Of a DNA stretch of 64,000 nt, positions 43,110 through 54,973 are shown piece by piece; positions within the stretch are counted from its first letter, which is position 1; each line of letters begins with the position of its first letter. The notes under the pieces are model-generated. The model did not search any database and had not been told where the DNA came from. It saw nothing but the letters and a program-made list of their open reading frames with translations. Source of the stretch: Hymenopus coronatus (Eukaryota; Arthropoda; Insecta; Mantodea; Hymenopodidae); contig CM060897.1 of assembly GCA_030762935.1 (NCBI GenBank), forward strand, positions 108,094,176 through 108,158,175. The letters run 5' to 3'. The translations under genes and the position numbers were made by a program.

Positions 43110-43915
43110 TCTTTATCGGTCGTATATATCGGCCTGTCTACAACCACAGCCACTACCATACTAACCTAACTGCTACGTTTTATGTAGGTATATAACACTG
43201 CTACTATACTGCTACTACCGGTATTTCTTCTATTGTTGGATTAAATATAACACAAATACTGATTCTTAAGCACCCCCTCCCCCACGTCTGGAACAACTGA
43301 AATATGCCGTGGAATTACTTTATGAATAAAATGCTTCTTTTCTCAAACGGGATCATTTTCACGTTGATATTTCAAATCGAACTGAGTTTTTATTTAAAGT
43401 AGATCGAAAATAAACATACTCGTGTTTCGTGTGTCTCTCCCATAGGCCCGACTTTAACAATAAAATAATTAGTTACAAATTATATCAAACTCTTAATATC
43501 TAAATACCTTGCATATATCGGTGTTTAAATTACAAAAAGTGCAAATTTTATCTTCTTGGTTTTTTCTCTTTCACACATCACCGGGAAAGAATAATGGGAG
43601 CCAATATTGTCTTTGCGACATGAGATCTTGGCTGTAAGTTATCTTTAATTCGGTTTTGCGCGCAGACATTTGTAGCCTCGGTGCGGGCGAAGTTCATTTA
43701 TCAGCACCTTCCATAGTACCCGGCAGCTAATCGTTGAACCCAAGACAGACTTAAAGTCGGCAGTTACAACTTACAGCTTTATAAATTTGTCCACCGAATA
43801 TATACCAACCTTATGGGAGAGAAAACTCAATGAACCTTGTTTTCGATGTATTTTCACTATAAAAAATGTAACTCAATTTGGGACAGCGTGCGAATGACCC
43901 TTGTCATTCATAATT
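43110..43915. other. Unrecognised
   Basis: Nothing named. A patch near 43650-43750 is GC-richer. Confidence 0.4.
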
Positions 43916-43919
43916 ATTT

Positions 43920-44716
43920 CTTTACGCGTACTATGTATATTGTAGGTATTGTATTCCACAAAAATTTTCAATGTCGAGATTTCACCGGAAATAAATGTTT
44001 TGAGGTCCCTTATTAGAAAAGGCCATTGTGTTTGTGTGTGACAGCATAGCTAAAATAACACAGCGCTAAATAGCAAATTTTGTATTTAAGTTTAGTATCT
44101 TCCAAGGTTCAATCCAAAGGTTTTAACAATATCCCCCTAACCAAAACTACCCTTTAGATGGGATTTTTTTTATTGAAAATTTTGTCTCTCTCAATCAATT
44201 CCACGAAAAAAAAGTATAATGACATAAATTATGTGTTTTAATGTGGCCTACAATTTTTGTAAAGTAAGTCTTTTTCTATCTCTTACAGTTTACAAGTTAC
44301 GCAAAATTCATTCAGAATAAAGAGGTCTTTAGAGCCTATTCCCAGAAATTCAAGATATACATTTTATTTGCAATATAAATATATTTTAGTCAACATCGTT
44401 AGACATTTTTGAGAAAATCAAAATTTCCGAAATTTTTTCCATGCAAAGGGTAGTTTGAGGTGGAGGGATTTTTATCAAAATCTTTGTGTCGTATCCATGG
44501 AAGATACTAAACTTATATACCAAGTTTGGTATTTTACCGACTTTTCGTTCTTGAGTTATCGTATTCACATACATGGACGTTTTTCTAAAAATACTTTCTC
44601 TTTGGAAACAGAGGACCATAAAACGCGTATTTCCAGTGAAATCTCGGTATCTAATTTTGGGTGCAATACAATACCTTCTCTATACACCATGTACATAATA
44701 CATGAAGAGAAAGTAA
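43920..44716. mobile_element. HR fold-back, palindrome ends outward
   Basis: The reverse half 43920-44195 (CGTACTATGTATATTGTAGG to TTTGTCTCTCTCAATC) is joined to a forward half from about 44196 (ATTCCACGAAAAAAAAGTAT to CACCATGTACATAATACATG and AAGAGAAAGTAAAC). The inner ends are at different positions of the element, so the arms overlap only in their outer ~280 bases. Confidence 0.8.
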
Positions 44717-44719
44717 ACA

Positions 44720-44975
44720 AAAGAAAAGAGGTTAGGTGTTATTTAAATTATTGCCTAAAGATCAATTTTCCGAATTGCGATTATTTGCAATACATTTAAT
44801 GACAGTTTTGCTCTACATACATTTGCGATAAAAGGTGTTCTAAAATCAATAAATTAAAAATCAGCATCGCATACACTTCTCGATCATAATTTTTGTTTCA
44901 TCTGTTAAGGATCTGTACATCATTCTTAGCAGCAGATACTGATGGGCTCGTCCGAATTAAAACAGTTTCTATTAT
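44720..44975. other. Unrecognised spacer
   Basis: Nothing named. Confidence 0.4.
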
Positions 44976-44977
44976 CT

Positions 44978-45631
44978 ACAGACTAAAGCGACAGTCAAAT
45001 CTTCTAAAAGCCTGTGAAACAACCAAAGTTCGGTTCTCTCTGGCCTGGATAAAACAAGAGATATGAAACGAAAGATGACTTCCCGTTTCAGAAAAGGTTT
45101 AAAATTTAACAATAATAAGGAATATTTCGAAAACGGTTACCCTACAAAAAAAGTATATCACATATTGTGTGTTTTAACGAGGTCTATATATTTTTTGTGT
45201 AATAAGTTTTTCTCCATCTCTTACGGTTTACCAGTAATACAAAAGTCATCCAGAATGAAGAGGTCTTCAGAGGCTATTCCCAAAAAATTCAAGGTGTATA
45301 TGTCTTTAATATATGGTATTTCAATAAAAATACTTTAATCGTTAGCCATTTTTGAGAAAAACAAAATTTTCGATTTTTTTTTCTATAAAGGTTAGTTTGG
45401 GATACGAGGACTTTAGCGGCGCATCCTTGGAAGATACTAAACCTAAATACTAAATTTGATATTAAATGGTATTTTGGTTTTTGAGCTATGCTGTCCAAAC
45501 ACGCGCACACACGGCCTTTTTCTAAAAATGATTAGACTGGGGTTTCTCAAAACATGTATCTTCGGTGAGATCTCAGTATCGAATATTTGGGTGGAATACA
45601 ATATCTTCTCTACCAAAGTGTAGAGAAAATC
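44978..45631 (+). mobile_element. HR copy, 5' end lost
   Basis: Enters at ACTAAAGCGACAGTCAAATC and runs to TTCTCTACCAAAGTGTAGAG. The palindrome is reduced to that short stem. Confidence 0.8.
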
Positions 45632-45767
45632 AAAAGACAACATAAAATACAGATGAAGAAGGCCTTATATTTACAAACATTCCATTACGTCGCATAGCAG
45701 AATGTGCCATGTTTCACACGGACTGGAATGAGTTACTGCGCCTTCCACTCTGCTCCTTTTATTTAGA

Positions 45768-45932
45768 CCTGTCTGAGTTAGAAGAATACATCTTTTTACT
45801 TTCTCCATACGCACTATGTACATAGTGTATAGAGAAAGTATTGCACTCCACCCAAAATTTCGATACCGAGATTTCACCGTAAATATATGTTTTAGGGTCC
45901 CCAATATAAAAAAAAGCATTTTCACAAAAAGG

Positions 45933-45977
<45 letters not shown>

Positions 45978-46750
45978 GTGTGTCTGTGAACACGATAACT
46001 CAAAAACGAAAAGTCGGTAAAATACCAAACTTGGTATTTAAGTTTAGTATCTTCCAGGGATGCGACACGAAGATTTTGAGAAAAATCCCCCCACCCCCAA
46101 CTACCCTTTACATGGAACTTTTTTCGAAAATTTTGATTTTCTCAAAAATGGTCTAACGATTTTGATTAAAATTTCGGATAATAAACATATTTACCTGACA
46201 AATGAAATGTATATCTTGAATTTTCTGGGAATAGCCTCTGAGGAGTAGTTTATTCTGGATGAATTTTACTAAATTTTGAATGACTGCTAAACCGTAAGAG
46301 ATGGACAAAAACTTACTACACAAAAAATGTAGAGCACTTTAAAACACACAATTTATGTTATATACATTTTTTTCGTGGAGTTCGTCGTTTTTGTGACATT
46401 CCTTATTTTTGGTTTTTGCTATGAAAAACGTCTACTTTTCTCATACAGGAACTTGTCAACTCCTATCCATATAAACAAAGGAACTTCATTGACATATCAA
46501 CCAGATTTTGACTATCACTTTAACCTACAGTTGTCCCTTATTTCGCTTCTACTTACAAGGAAGCGAGTAATAAGACTATTTCTGCTAATTTTTTCTGATT
46601 AGCATAAAGTAAATAGAAGTATAAGATTTTTAAGAATTAGTTGTTGCAGGGATATGGAGAAAGTCATGTGAATGGTACACATCAGATTTTTAAGAATAGT
46701 TTGTTGAAGAAAGGATAGAGAGGATCATGGGAATGTAACACCATTTTTTT
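45768..46750 (-). mobile_element. HR tail split by a complete HR copy
   Basis: GAGTTAGAAGAATACATCTT at 45776 and AAGAATAGTTTGTTGAAG at 46692 are contiguous in other HR copies (AGATAGAAGAATAAGCTTTTTAAGAATAG order). Together they form the tail of an older copy whose T-run received the copy between them. Confidence 0.8.
45798..46691 (-). mobile_element. HR copy, complete
   Basis: Starts ACTTTCTCCATACGCACTAT with the palindrome ACTATGTACATAGTGTATAG and ends GAATGGTACACATCAGATTT, 0.89 kb. A perfect (GT)n tract is at 45935-45976, followed by CCGTGTGTCTGTGAACACGA. A good reference for the consensus. Confidence 0.9.
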
Positions 46751-47615
46751 TTAATTGCTACGTGTTTTTGTCTACTTACTAATGGTGTTTGCATGATCCG
46801 TAGGTTGACCTCTCAAGACACCTCAGTCTTGATCTGTAAACAAAAGGAAGAGATTGCGGTGACAAACATCACAATAGAATCTAGGATAAACGATGAAAGG
46901 TTTTTATTTGCCAATTAATATCTTAAATATATGTTGTGATGACACTGTCACAGGTAAAGTTAAAGATATAACTGTTAAAGTTATTTGGAGGACTAGTTAT
47001 ATTACCTAAATTTGTAACGTTGTTCAGAGTATTTTATATGCTGTATGTTTAGTATATTTAATGAAACATATTTATTACGGATATGTTTAGACTAATGTGG
47101 GCTTTGGGGGGGGGGGCGATAGATCAATTGTTATATTCTACAATTTTGGATGCTAGTTTCATATGTAAATTTAAAGTAAAAATGAGCGAAGAAGCTGATT
47201 TTCATGGTTCATCAGAAAATATTTTAAAAGTTCAATATGTAACTAAGTTTATTTATGCAGTTTAATGAAATGATCATAATTAAAGTGTATTTTACGTTTT
47301 GTATTATGGTATTTTCAACTTGAAATAGACACATTTAAGGCCAAAACCAAATTTCGGGGTTTTACCAATTTTTCACCATAGTGAAAAGGTTAAAGCATCA
47401 CACCTACTTAGTCATCCATTTAAATCGTCACGTGATACGGTTTAAATTGGCGCATGGTAATAAAAACAACAGGAAGTTAAACTACAAGCATTACATTATT
47501 TAATTAGGCAAAAAACATATTTTTAATTTTTTGCACTTTTTGATCAAATTTCACAGATGCGTTACCTTAATTCAGACACTCTTGTCTAAATTATTGTCAA
47601 AATGTCATCCACTTA
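46751..47615. other. Unrecognised
   Basis: A G-run lies at 47106-47115. No coding or repeat similarity named. Confidence 0.4.
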
Positions 47616-47619
47616 CATT

Positions 47620-48382
47620 TTACTTTCTCTATACGAATTATATGCATATTGTATAAAGTGTTGTATTCCACCTAAAAATTCGACAGCGGGGTTTCATCGG
47701 TGATACATGTTTTAAGACCCCCTGAATCCAAAGAAGCATTTTATAAAAAAGCCCGGTCTCTCTCTCTCTCTCTCTAGGCAGCATGGCACAAAAACAAAAC
47801 GTCTCCAAGGATGCAACACGAATATTTTTAAGAAAATCCAACCACCCCCAACTACCCGTTACATGGAAACAATTTCGAAAATGTTTATTTTCTCAAAAAT
47901 GGCCCAGACAATTTTATATTACCGTATATTAAAGATATTTGCATGTCAAGTAAAATGTATACATTTAATTATCTGAGAATAGCCCCTGAAGATATCTTTT
48001 CTATTAAAGAGAGTCAGCAACTTGCTGCCAAAAAATGTTAACCTTGTTAAAACACAGTTTGTCATATATATACATATATACCATTTCCAGCCATTCCTTG
48101 TTATTTGTTTCAGTTTTAAAATACTTAAAAATGTTTCTCATACAGGAATTTGTCAACTTCTGGCCATGCAAATAAATGGCTTTCAATTACATAGTAACCA
48201 GCTTTTAAAAGATATGACTATCGTGCATTCCCTTACTTCCTTTCTACTTACAAGGAAGCAAGTAATAAGAGTATTCCTCCTAATGTTTATCGACGTTTGT
48301 ATGAAGTAGATAGAAGTAAAGCTTTTTAACAATCATTTGTTACAGAGATGTAGAGAAAATAGTGTGACTAGAACACAAGAAT
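47620..48382 (-). mobile_element. HR copy, near complete
   Basis: Palindrome end TTACTTTCTCTATACGAATT, tract (CT)n at 47756-47774 in the microsatellite position, other end AGAGAAAATAGTGTGACTAG and a T-run. The block between the microsatellite and CTCCAAGGATGC is shortened. Confidence 0.85.
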
Positions 48383-48399
48383 TTTTTTTTATTCTATTC

Positions 48400-48530
48400 A
48401 CTTTTACTATTATGAATAACTTTGCTTATGTTTCACTGGATTAGCATGAAGTAGACAGAATAATAAACTTTTTAAGAATGTTTTTGTTGCACAGATGTAG
48501 AAAAATTCATGTGCATGGAACTAGTATGGA
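48400..48530 (-). mobile_element. HR tail fragment
   Basis: GGATTAGCATGAAGTAGACA, TTTTTAAGAATGTTTTTGTT and AATTCATGTGCATGGAAC match the reversed ATCTGATG end. It follows the previous copy across a T-run. Confidence 0.75.
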
Positions 48531-48559
48531 AAATAATTACTTTTCGTAGTCTTTAAACT

Positions 48560-48815
48560 CTTGGTTTCTCAAAATTTAATAATTCATTTATAAAATTGGA
48601 TTATTATTTCGAAAAAGTAATGCGATCATTTTCTTTAACTTTTTTTTTGAAAGGCTGCATACAAATTTTGAAAACAAATTAGTGAAAACTTGTATCGCGT
48701 GGTAGACTTTGAGTATAGAAAAATGTTAGAAATCGGTTTGAGAGAAAATATGTTTAAAGTTGGAACTGCCTGTTAATAAGGATGAGCCTGTGCTATACCT
48801 ATAGCTTTCTTAAAG
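48560..48815 (+). repeat. Repeat K copy 1
   Basis: TTCGAAAAAGTAATGCGATC, the GAAAATATGTTTAAAGTTGG block, CCTGTTAATAAGGATGAGCC and TATAGCTTTCTT align in order with 60450-60695. The element type is unknown. Confidence 0.55.
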
Positions 48816-48837
48816 TTTAGAATTCATATAATTAATT

Positions 48838-49372
48838 TTTACTTTCTCTACACGTATTATGTACATAGCGCATAGAAAAGGTATTGTATTGCACCCAAAC
48901 TTTCGATACCGAGATTTCACCGAAAATTCATGTTTTGTGTCCCCTTAAATAAAAAAAAAAATATATTATTGAAAAAAGGTCCTTGTGTGTATGTGCGTGT
49001 ATCTTTGGACAGCATAGTTAAAAAACCAAAAGACCGTATTTAAGTGTGGTATCTCCCAAGGATGCGACACGAAGATTTTCAACAAAATCCCCCACACCGA
49101 CCTACCCTTTACACAGGAAAAAATCTAATTTTTATCAACATGGCTCTATTTTGATTAAAATACCGTATAACTAAGATATTTAATGACATAAAATGTAGGT
49201 ATATCTTGAATTTTCTGGAAATAGCCTCTGAAAACCTTTATATTCTGGATGAATTTTGCATAACTAGTAAACGTCTGAGACAGACAAAAACTTACTGTAC
49301 AGAAAATGTGGAGCTCGTTAAAACATACAATTTATGTCCTATACATTTTTTGTAAGTTGACCATTCCGTATA
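48838..49372 (-). mobile_element. HR copy, ATCTGATG end lost
   Basis: Starts TTTACTTTCTCTACACG with palindrome ATTATGTACATAGCGCATAG. Reverse blocks run to TTTTTGTAAGTTGACCATTC and then stop. Confidence 0.85.
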
Positions 49373-49374
49373 TA

Positions 49375-49762
49375 TCTTCAGTTAATTTGCATCTTTCTCT
49401 ACACCTCTGTATTCAACATTTTAAATGTTCGGATGAGTCATGTTTCAAGAACTTTGATTGCCCTGTGTCATACTTATTAGTCATGTGTCTCATTACAGAT
49501 TTGCACATTGTCCCCAACATTAGAACATAGCGGCGGGATGTACACGTGATTTACCTTGTGTCGTGAAAGTTCCTGTGGACTCTGAACATCCTTCTTATTT
49601 TAAGCCCTGATTTATCTGGCTTATGTTAGTCATCACTCACCAGAAACACCTGTTTTCAGAGCTACTATTAAGTTGTTTATTCCAGCAGGAAACAGCTTAA
49701 AGGTAAAACCTTTCGCAAAGTCAAGCCGTGACATATACGTCCATAATTCCTATAACGTCTCC
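49375..49762. other. Unrecognised
   Basis: Nothing named. Confidence 0.4.
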
Positions 49763-49764
49763 TT

Positions 49765-49990
49765 AGCACTATGATAGCACGGATGCTTGCCAAGCGGCAG
49801 AACTGGGTTCGATTACCGGTACCGACCTAGGAAATATTTCCCCGGTGGGAGACCTGGTCCGGGGTGCACTCAGCCTCGTGAGGTCCTTGGGCGGGGCATT
49901 AACCGGATGGGAGGGGCTCCAGGCGCTGATCACGTCTCACCCTCCAGTACTACACCCTTTCGGGCCGAGATGGGAGATGCAGCGTCCGGG
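49765..49990 (+). mobile_element. S-J SINE copy 2
   Basis: GCTTGCCAAGCGGCAGAACT, GGGTTCGATTACCGGTACCG (B box), TTTCCCCGGTGGGAGACCTG and GGTCCGGGGTGCACTCAGCC. The same order as the reverse copy at 10495-10710. Confidence 0.8.
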
Positions 49991-49994
49991 CGGT

Positions 49995-50320
49995 AGGCCT
50001 TGGTTCCTTGTAGACTGTTGTGCCATGGAGTTAAATTCTTATTAAAGGACTGTGGGAGTGAAATTCCAAATTTATTTATTTTTGAATACATTTTTCTGAA
50101 ACTTTGTGGTCGCACAAAATTTAATTAAAAGTGAATCAATGCTTAGTAAACTATGAATTATTTCATAAATGTTGTGTAAAATATATTGCATAGTCAAAAT
50201 ATGTCACATTTCTCAAAATTTGAGAAAATTGGTTGGCATTTATTTATTTGGAGCCTTGAATAACACACAACAAATTTACACGTTAATATTTCATTAAGAT
50301 AAATGATTTATAATTAAAAA
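49995..50320. other. Unrecognised AT-rich DNA
   Basis: Nothing named. Confidence 0.4.
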
Positions 50321-50324
50321 AAAA

Positions 50325-50945
50325 GTTATTTCTTTCCCTACACGTACTAAATAGGTACTTAGAATATAGAGAAGGTATTGTATCCCACCCAAAAATTCGA
50401 TACCGAGATTACACCTTAAATATGTTTTGAGGTTCACTGAGTCCGAAAAAAAATTATTTTAGATAAATGCGTCTGTGGACAGCATAGATCAAAAACAAAA
50501 AGTCTTGGATTTAACTTCAGTATCTTCCAAGGATACGACATGAAGCTTTTAAAGAAATCCCCCCCCCAACCCAACTACCCTTTACATGGAACATTTTTCG
50601 AAAATTCTTACTCAAAAATGGCTCTAAGAATTTTGATCAACATGTCTATATTGAAGATATTCACACCACCAACAAAATGTATATCTTTAATTTTGGGGGA
50701 ATAGCCTATGAAGAGCTCAACGATTGAAGAGATAGACAAAAACTTACTACACAAAAAATGTAGATCTCGTTAAAATACAACATTTATGTCATCATTTATA
50801 ATATACGTTTTTCTTGTAGAGTTTATCGTTTTCGTCAGAGGACATCAAAACATATTTCTGGTGAAATTTGGGTATCGAATTTTTGGGCAGGATACAATAT
50901 TTCGTCTATACACTATGTACATAGTACGTGTAGAAAAAGTAAAAA
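50325..50945. mobile_element. HR fold-back, palindrome ends outward
   Basis: Reverse HR from 50325 (TTTCTTTCCCTACACGTACT) to about 50834 (GTAGAGTTTATCGTTTTCG), then a short forward 3' end (CATCAAAACATATTTCTGGT to ACTATGTACATAGTACGTGT with AGAAAAAGTAAAAAT). Inverted arms of about 110 bases. Confidence 0.85.
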
Positions 50946-51635
50946 TCTGAGAGTTCAATTCATATCACATTCTCTACAAACTATCGTTATAAAAGACTAT
51001 CCCACTATCTGCATTGTATTAGTTCCTTGTAAGTTTCTGGAAGTAAGGTAATACACTACGCCAAAGAGTCAAATTAAACGCTTTGAATGGCCAGGATAAA
51101 AATAAAACAGAAATGAGACGAAAGATGAACTCCCGCTTGAGAAAAGTTAAGAAGCTTAAAATAGAAACAAACAACAAAGAATGTCTCGGAAACAACTTAA
51201 CTCTAAAAAAACTGTATACTACACACACTGTGTGTTTTAAGGAGATTTGTATTTTTTGTGCAGTAAGTTTTTTTCTTTTTTTCCTTTTCTATCTCTTACG
51301 CTTTTCCAGTTATGCAAAATTCATCCAGAGTACAGAGGATTTTTGAGGCTATTCTCAGAATATTCAGAACATACACTTCGTTTGCCTACGATAAGGTAAA
51401 TCGTAGGGTAAAACTTACTACATAAAACATGTAAACCTCGTTAAAACACATAATTTATGTCATATATTTTGTAGAGCTATCCATTTCCGAGATAATCCTT
51501 GTTATTAGTTTTAATTTTAAAATACTTTAAGTAATAAGATAATTTCTACTAATATATATATCCAGATGATGCGGATAGAAGAAAAGGTTTATAAGAATAG
51601 TTTGTTTGCTGACATGTGAATTGAACAGACCAAAG
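50946..51635. mobile_element. HR fold-back, ATCTGATG ends outward
   Basis: Forward from 50946 (CTGAGAGTTCAATTCATATC) through GAGGCTATTCTCAGAATATT to about 51395, then reverse (AAAACTTACTACATAAAACA to GCTGACATGTGAATTGAACA). The opposite polarity to the other fold-backs. Confidence 0.75.
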
Positions 51636-51649
51636 TTTTTAGTTGATTT

Positions 51650-51945
51650 TAATAAGATTGCCTCTGCGCTTGAGTTTTCAGCGTTCTAGCTTCTTACTCA
51701 GGAGGTCCCAGGTTGGGATCCCGGCTGGGGCGGCGAATTTTTCTTTAACCAGAATCATTCCCTATCCCCGCAGAGATTGGAAGTTTGTATGTGAGAATGA
51801 ATGTGTGTGTTTATACTACAGTATACTACTGTAAACCTAACGTTAATAAATCCTATATTTTGACGAGAAAACACCAGCAATTGTTTCTAAAGCAAACGCC
51901 CCGATATGAATGACCACAGAAGCTAAAGGGACCTATAGATATACA
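51650..51945 (+). mobile_element. S-C SINE copy 2, diverged
   Basis: GATTGCCTCTGCGCTTGAGT, GGAGGTCCCAGGTTGGGATC, CCAGAATCATTCCCTATCCC, GAATGTGTGTGTTTATAC and AAACCTAACGTTAATAAATC follow the S-C order. The B box is damaged (GGTTGGGATCC). Confidence 0.7.
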
Positions 51946-51971
51946 CGAAAAAAATTAAAATATAACATTAA

Positions 51972-52760
51972 TGTGTTTCATATACAAACTATTCGTACGA
52001 AAGATTATTCTTTTATGCACATCATACTAATCGAGATAAACATTAGAAGAACTAGTCTTATTACATGCTTCCTTGTAAGTAGAAGAGAAATACGGGAATA
52101 CATTAGGCTGAAGAAATAGCCAAATATTTTAAAAGGGGTTCGTTTCGCTTTGCATGGGAGAAAAGTTAAGGTGGTTTAAAATTGAAACTAACAACAAGGG
52201 ATATTTCCAAAAAAAAAAAAATAAAAAATAAAAAAAAAACATTAATTATGTGCTTTAAAGAGATCTACAGTTTTTGTGTTGTAAGTTTTTGTCTATCTCT
52301 TACGGTTTGACCGCTAAGCAAAATTATACAAAACTCATCCAGAGTAAAGAGGTCTTCGGAGGCTATTCCCAGAAAATTCAAAATATACATTTTATTTTTG
52401 ATGTAAATATCTTCAATATACGATGTTTTAATCAAAATCGTTACAGCCGTTTTTGAGAAAATTTAGACAAATTTTCCATGTAAAGGTTAGTTGGGGTGGA
52501 GGAATTTTTTTTTAAAATCTCTGTGTCGCATGCTTTGGAGGTACTAAACTTAAAATATAACGTTTGGTATTTAACGGAATTTCAATTTTGAGCTATGCTG
52601 TCTACACACACATAAACACTGACATTTTTTAAAAATATTTTATTTAGGGGTCTCAAAACACGTATTTTCGATCCAATCTCGGCATAAAATTTTTGGGTGG
52701 AATACAATACATTCTGTAGCTACCATGTGCATTGTATATGCATACGTGCTAGAGAAAGTA
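51972..52760 (+). mobile_element. HR copy, first bases lost
   Basis: Enters near TTCATATACAAACTATTCGT and ends CTACCATGTGCATTGTATAT with AGAGAAAGTAAG. An A-rich run lies at 52210-52241. It is followed directly by the next HR in the same orientation. Confidence 0.85.
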
Positions 52761-52762
52761 AG

Positions 52763-53609
52763 AAAATCTTGTGTTCCATTCCCATGACTTTCTTTACATT
52801 GCTGAAACAAATTATTGTTAAAAAGCATATTCTTTTGTCTACTTTATATAATTGAGATAAACGGTAGCAGAAGTTTTCTTAATTACTTGCTTCCTTTTAA
52901 GTAGAAGGAAAATAAGGTAATACACTGGCTAAGACGAATGTCAAATCTCAAGGTGGTTGCCATGTGGATGAAATTCGTTTCTATGTAAAGCCAGGGGTTT
53001 TACAACTTTCCGTGTGAGAAAAGTTGAAGTATTTTAAATCTGAAACAAATAAGGAATATTTCAGAATGTAATCTCAATTTCAAAATGCATTTTAAGCGAA
53101 GAAAACGTAAATGACGCAAATTGTCTGTATCTACATTTTTTGTGTGGTAAGTTTCTAACTATTACTATTTACCAGTTACGCAAAATTCATTCAGAACAAA
53201 GATGTCTTTAGAGGCTATTCCCAGAACATTCAAGATTTACACTTTATTTGTCATGTAAATATCTTTGTTACACGGCATTTTTATCAAAATCGTTACAGCC
53301 TTTTTTTTTTTTTTTTTGAGAGTATCAACATTTTCGAAAAATTTTCCAAGTAAAGGATAGTTTAAGTAGTGGACTTTTTATCAAAATCTTCGTGTCGCTT
53401 CTCTGGAAGATACTAAACATAAATACCAAGTTCCGTTTTAAACGGTCTTTTTCGTTTTTGAGCTATGCTGTCTTGGCACTCACAGACCTTTTTCTAAAAA
53501 ATTTTTTTTTCAGGAGACCCTGAGAGATTTTCGATGTTCGGTATCGAATTTTTAGGTGAAATGCAACACCTCTATGCACTATGTACATAGTACGTGTATA
53601 GAAAGTAAC
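52763..53609 (+). mobile_element. HR copy, complete
   Basis: AAAATCTTGTGTTCCATTCC to ACTATGTACATAGTACGTGT with ATAGAAAGTAAC, 0.85 kb. A T-run at 53301-53317 sits where most copies have the GCC-ATTTTTGAG block. Head-to-tail neighbour of the previous copy. Confidence 0.9.
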
Positions 53610-53611
53610 AA

Positions 53612-54278
53612 ATGGAGGGAAAATGTATTATAAGCAGGCTACGGTAAATTTTACCCTTTTGTACACACAGCAGGCATGTTCCTGTCACCAATTTAAACTC
53701 TGACCCATATCATGGAACGGACAGGAAATATTAAATGCACCTGACACATAAAACAGTCCCTATCCCGGAAAAAAAAAAGCGAGCTGCACATCCTGCCCCC
53801 GTTACGTTAACAATGGAACGGTTTTCATTAGCGCCTTTATGTAAATTCTCTTCAAAGAAATTATTAACTTTGCCTACATCCGTCAGAGAACTCGTGAAAC
53901 GGGTTTCATTTCCTACTTGTCTTAGGGTTGAAGGAAAGGTGTTGACCCCCATGGAGCTCTTCCTGCTCATTCGATTCAACAGCCACATCAACTACGATAA
54001 TGGAACGGAATCTCCAAGGTGGCGATGGTAAGCTGCATCTAAAGACAAACGCAAAAAAGAAAAAAAAAGAAAAAAAAAATTATAAGACAGAGGAAGCGAA
54101 TAAACAAACGCACATATACAAGCCACGGCTGAATGCAAAAGGACTGACAACAAAAAAATGTTATTTACGATGCAAGTATTAAAACAACAGAATACTTGTG
54201 AAACTTTACCGGAGGTCATGGATAAAGTATATCTTTTTGAACACACAGCATTTACTATTGCCTAACTCATGCACTATT
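53612..54278. other. Unrecognised, overlapping open frames on both strands
   Basis: Frames of 86 (minus, 53731-53991) and 98 codons (plus, 53735-54031) overlap. The region is GC-richer than the HR DNA on both sides. I recognise no domain in either. Confidence 0.35.
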
Positions 54279-54280
54279 TT

Positions 54281-54939
54281 TACTTTCTCTACATACTACA
54301 TAGCACTTAGGTAGATAAGGTATTGCACTACACCCAAAAATTCAATACCGAGAATTCGCCGGAAATATACGTTTTAGGGTCTCCTGTATCCAAAAAGAGC
54401 ATTTATAGAAAAAAGGTCCGCGTGTGTGTATATGAACACGATAGCTCAAAAACTAAGAGTCGGTAAAATACCAAACTTAGTGTTTAGTATCTTCACGGAT
54501 GCGACACGAAGATTTAGAGGCAAATCTCCCCACTCCAAACTACCCTTTATATGTAATAAATCTCCAACATTTTTATTTTCTCAAAAATGGCTTTAAGGAT
54601 TTTGAAGAAATACCGTATGTTACGATAATAATATGACAAATAAAATGTATATTTTCAATTTTATTGGAATAGCATCTGAAGAACTCTTCACACTGTATGC
54701 ATTTTGCTGAATTTTACATAACTGGTAAGTCGTAACAGATCGACAAACAGCACACGTCAAAACATACTATTCATGTCATATACATTTTTACTTTCTCTAC
54801 ACGTTCTATGTGCATAGTGTATAGAGAAGGCACTGTATTGCACCCAAAAATTCGATACCGAGATTTCACCGGAAATATAAGTTTTGGGTCCCCCTGAATC
54901 CAAAAAAAGCATTTTTACAAAAAGGTCCGTGTGTGTGTG

Positions 54940-54973
<34 letters not shown>

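Noticed and set aside
45671..46028. Two minus-strand frames with a His-Thr repeat
   Set aside because: They are translations of the (GT)n tract inside HR.
53731..54031. Overlapping 86- and 98-codon frames as exons
   Set aside because: Opposite-strand frames overlap fully and neither has a recognised domain; no evidence picks one.
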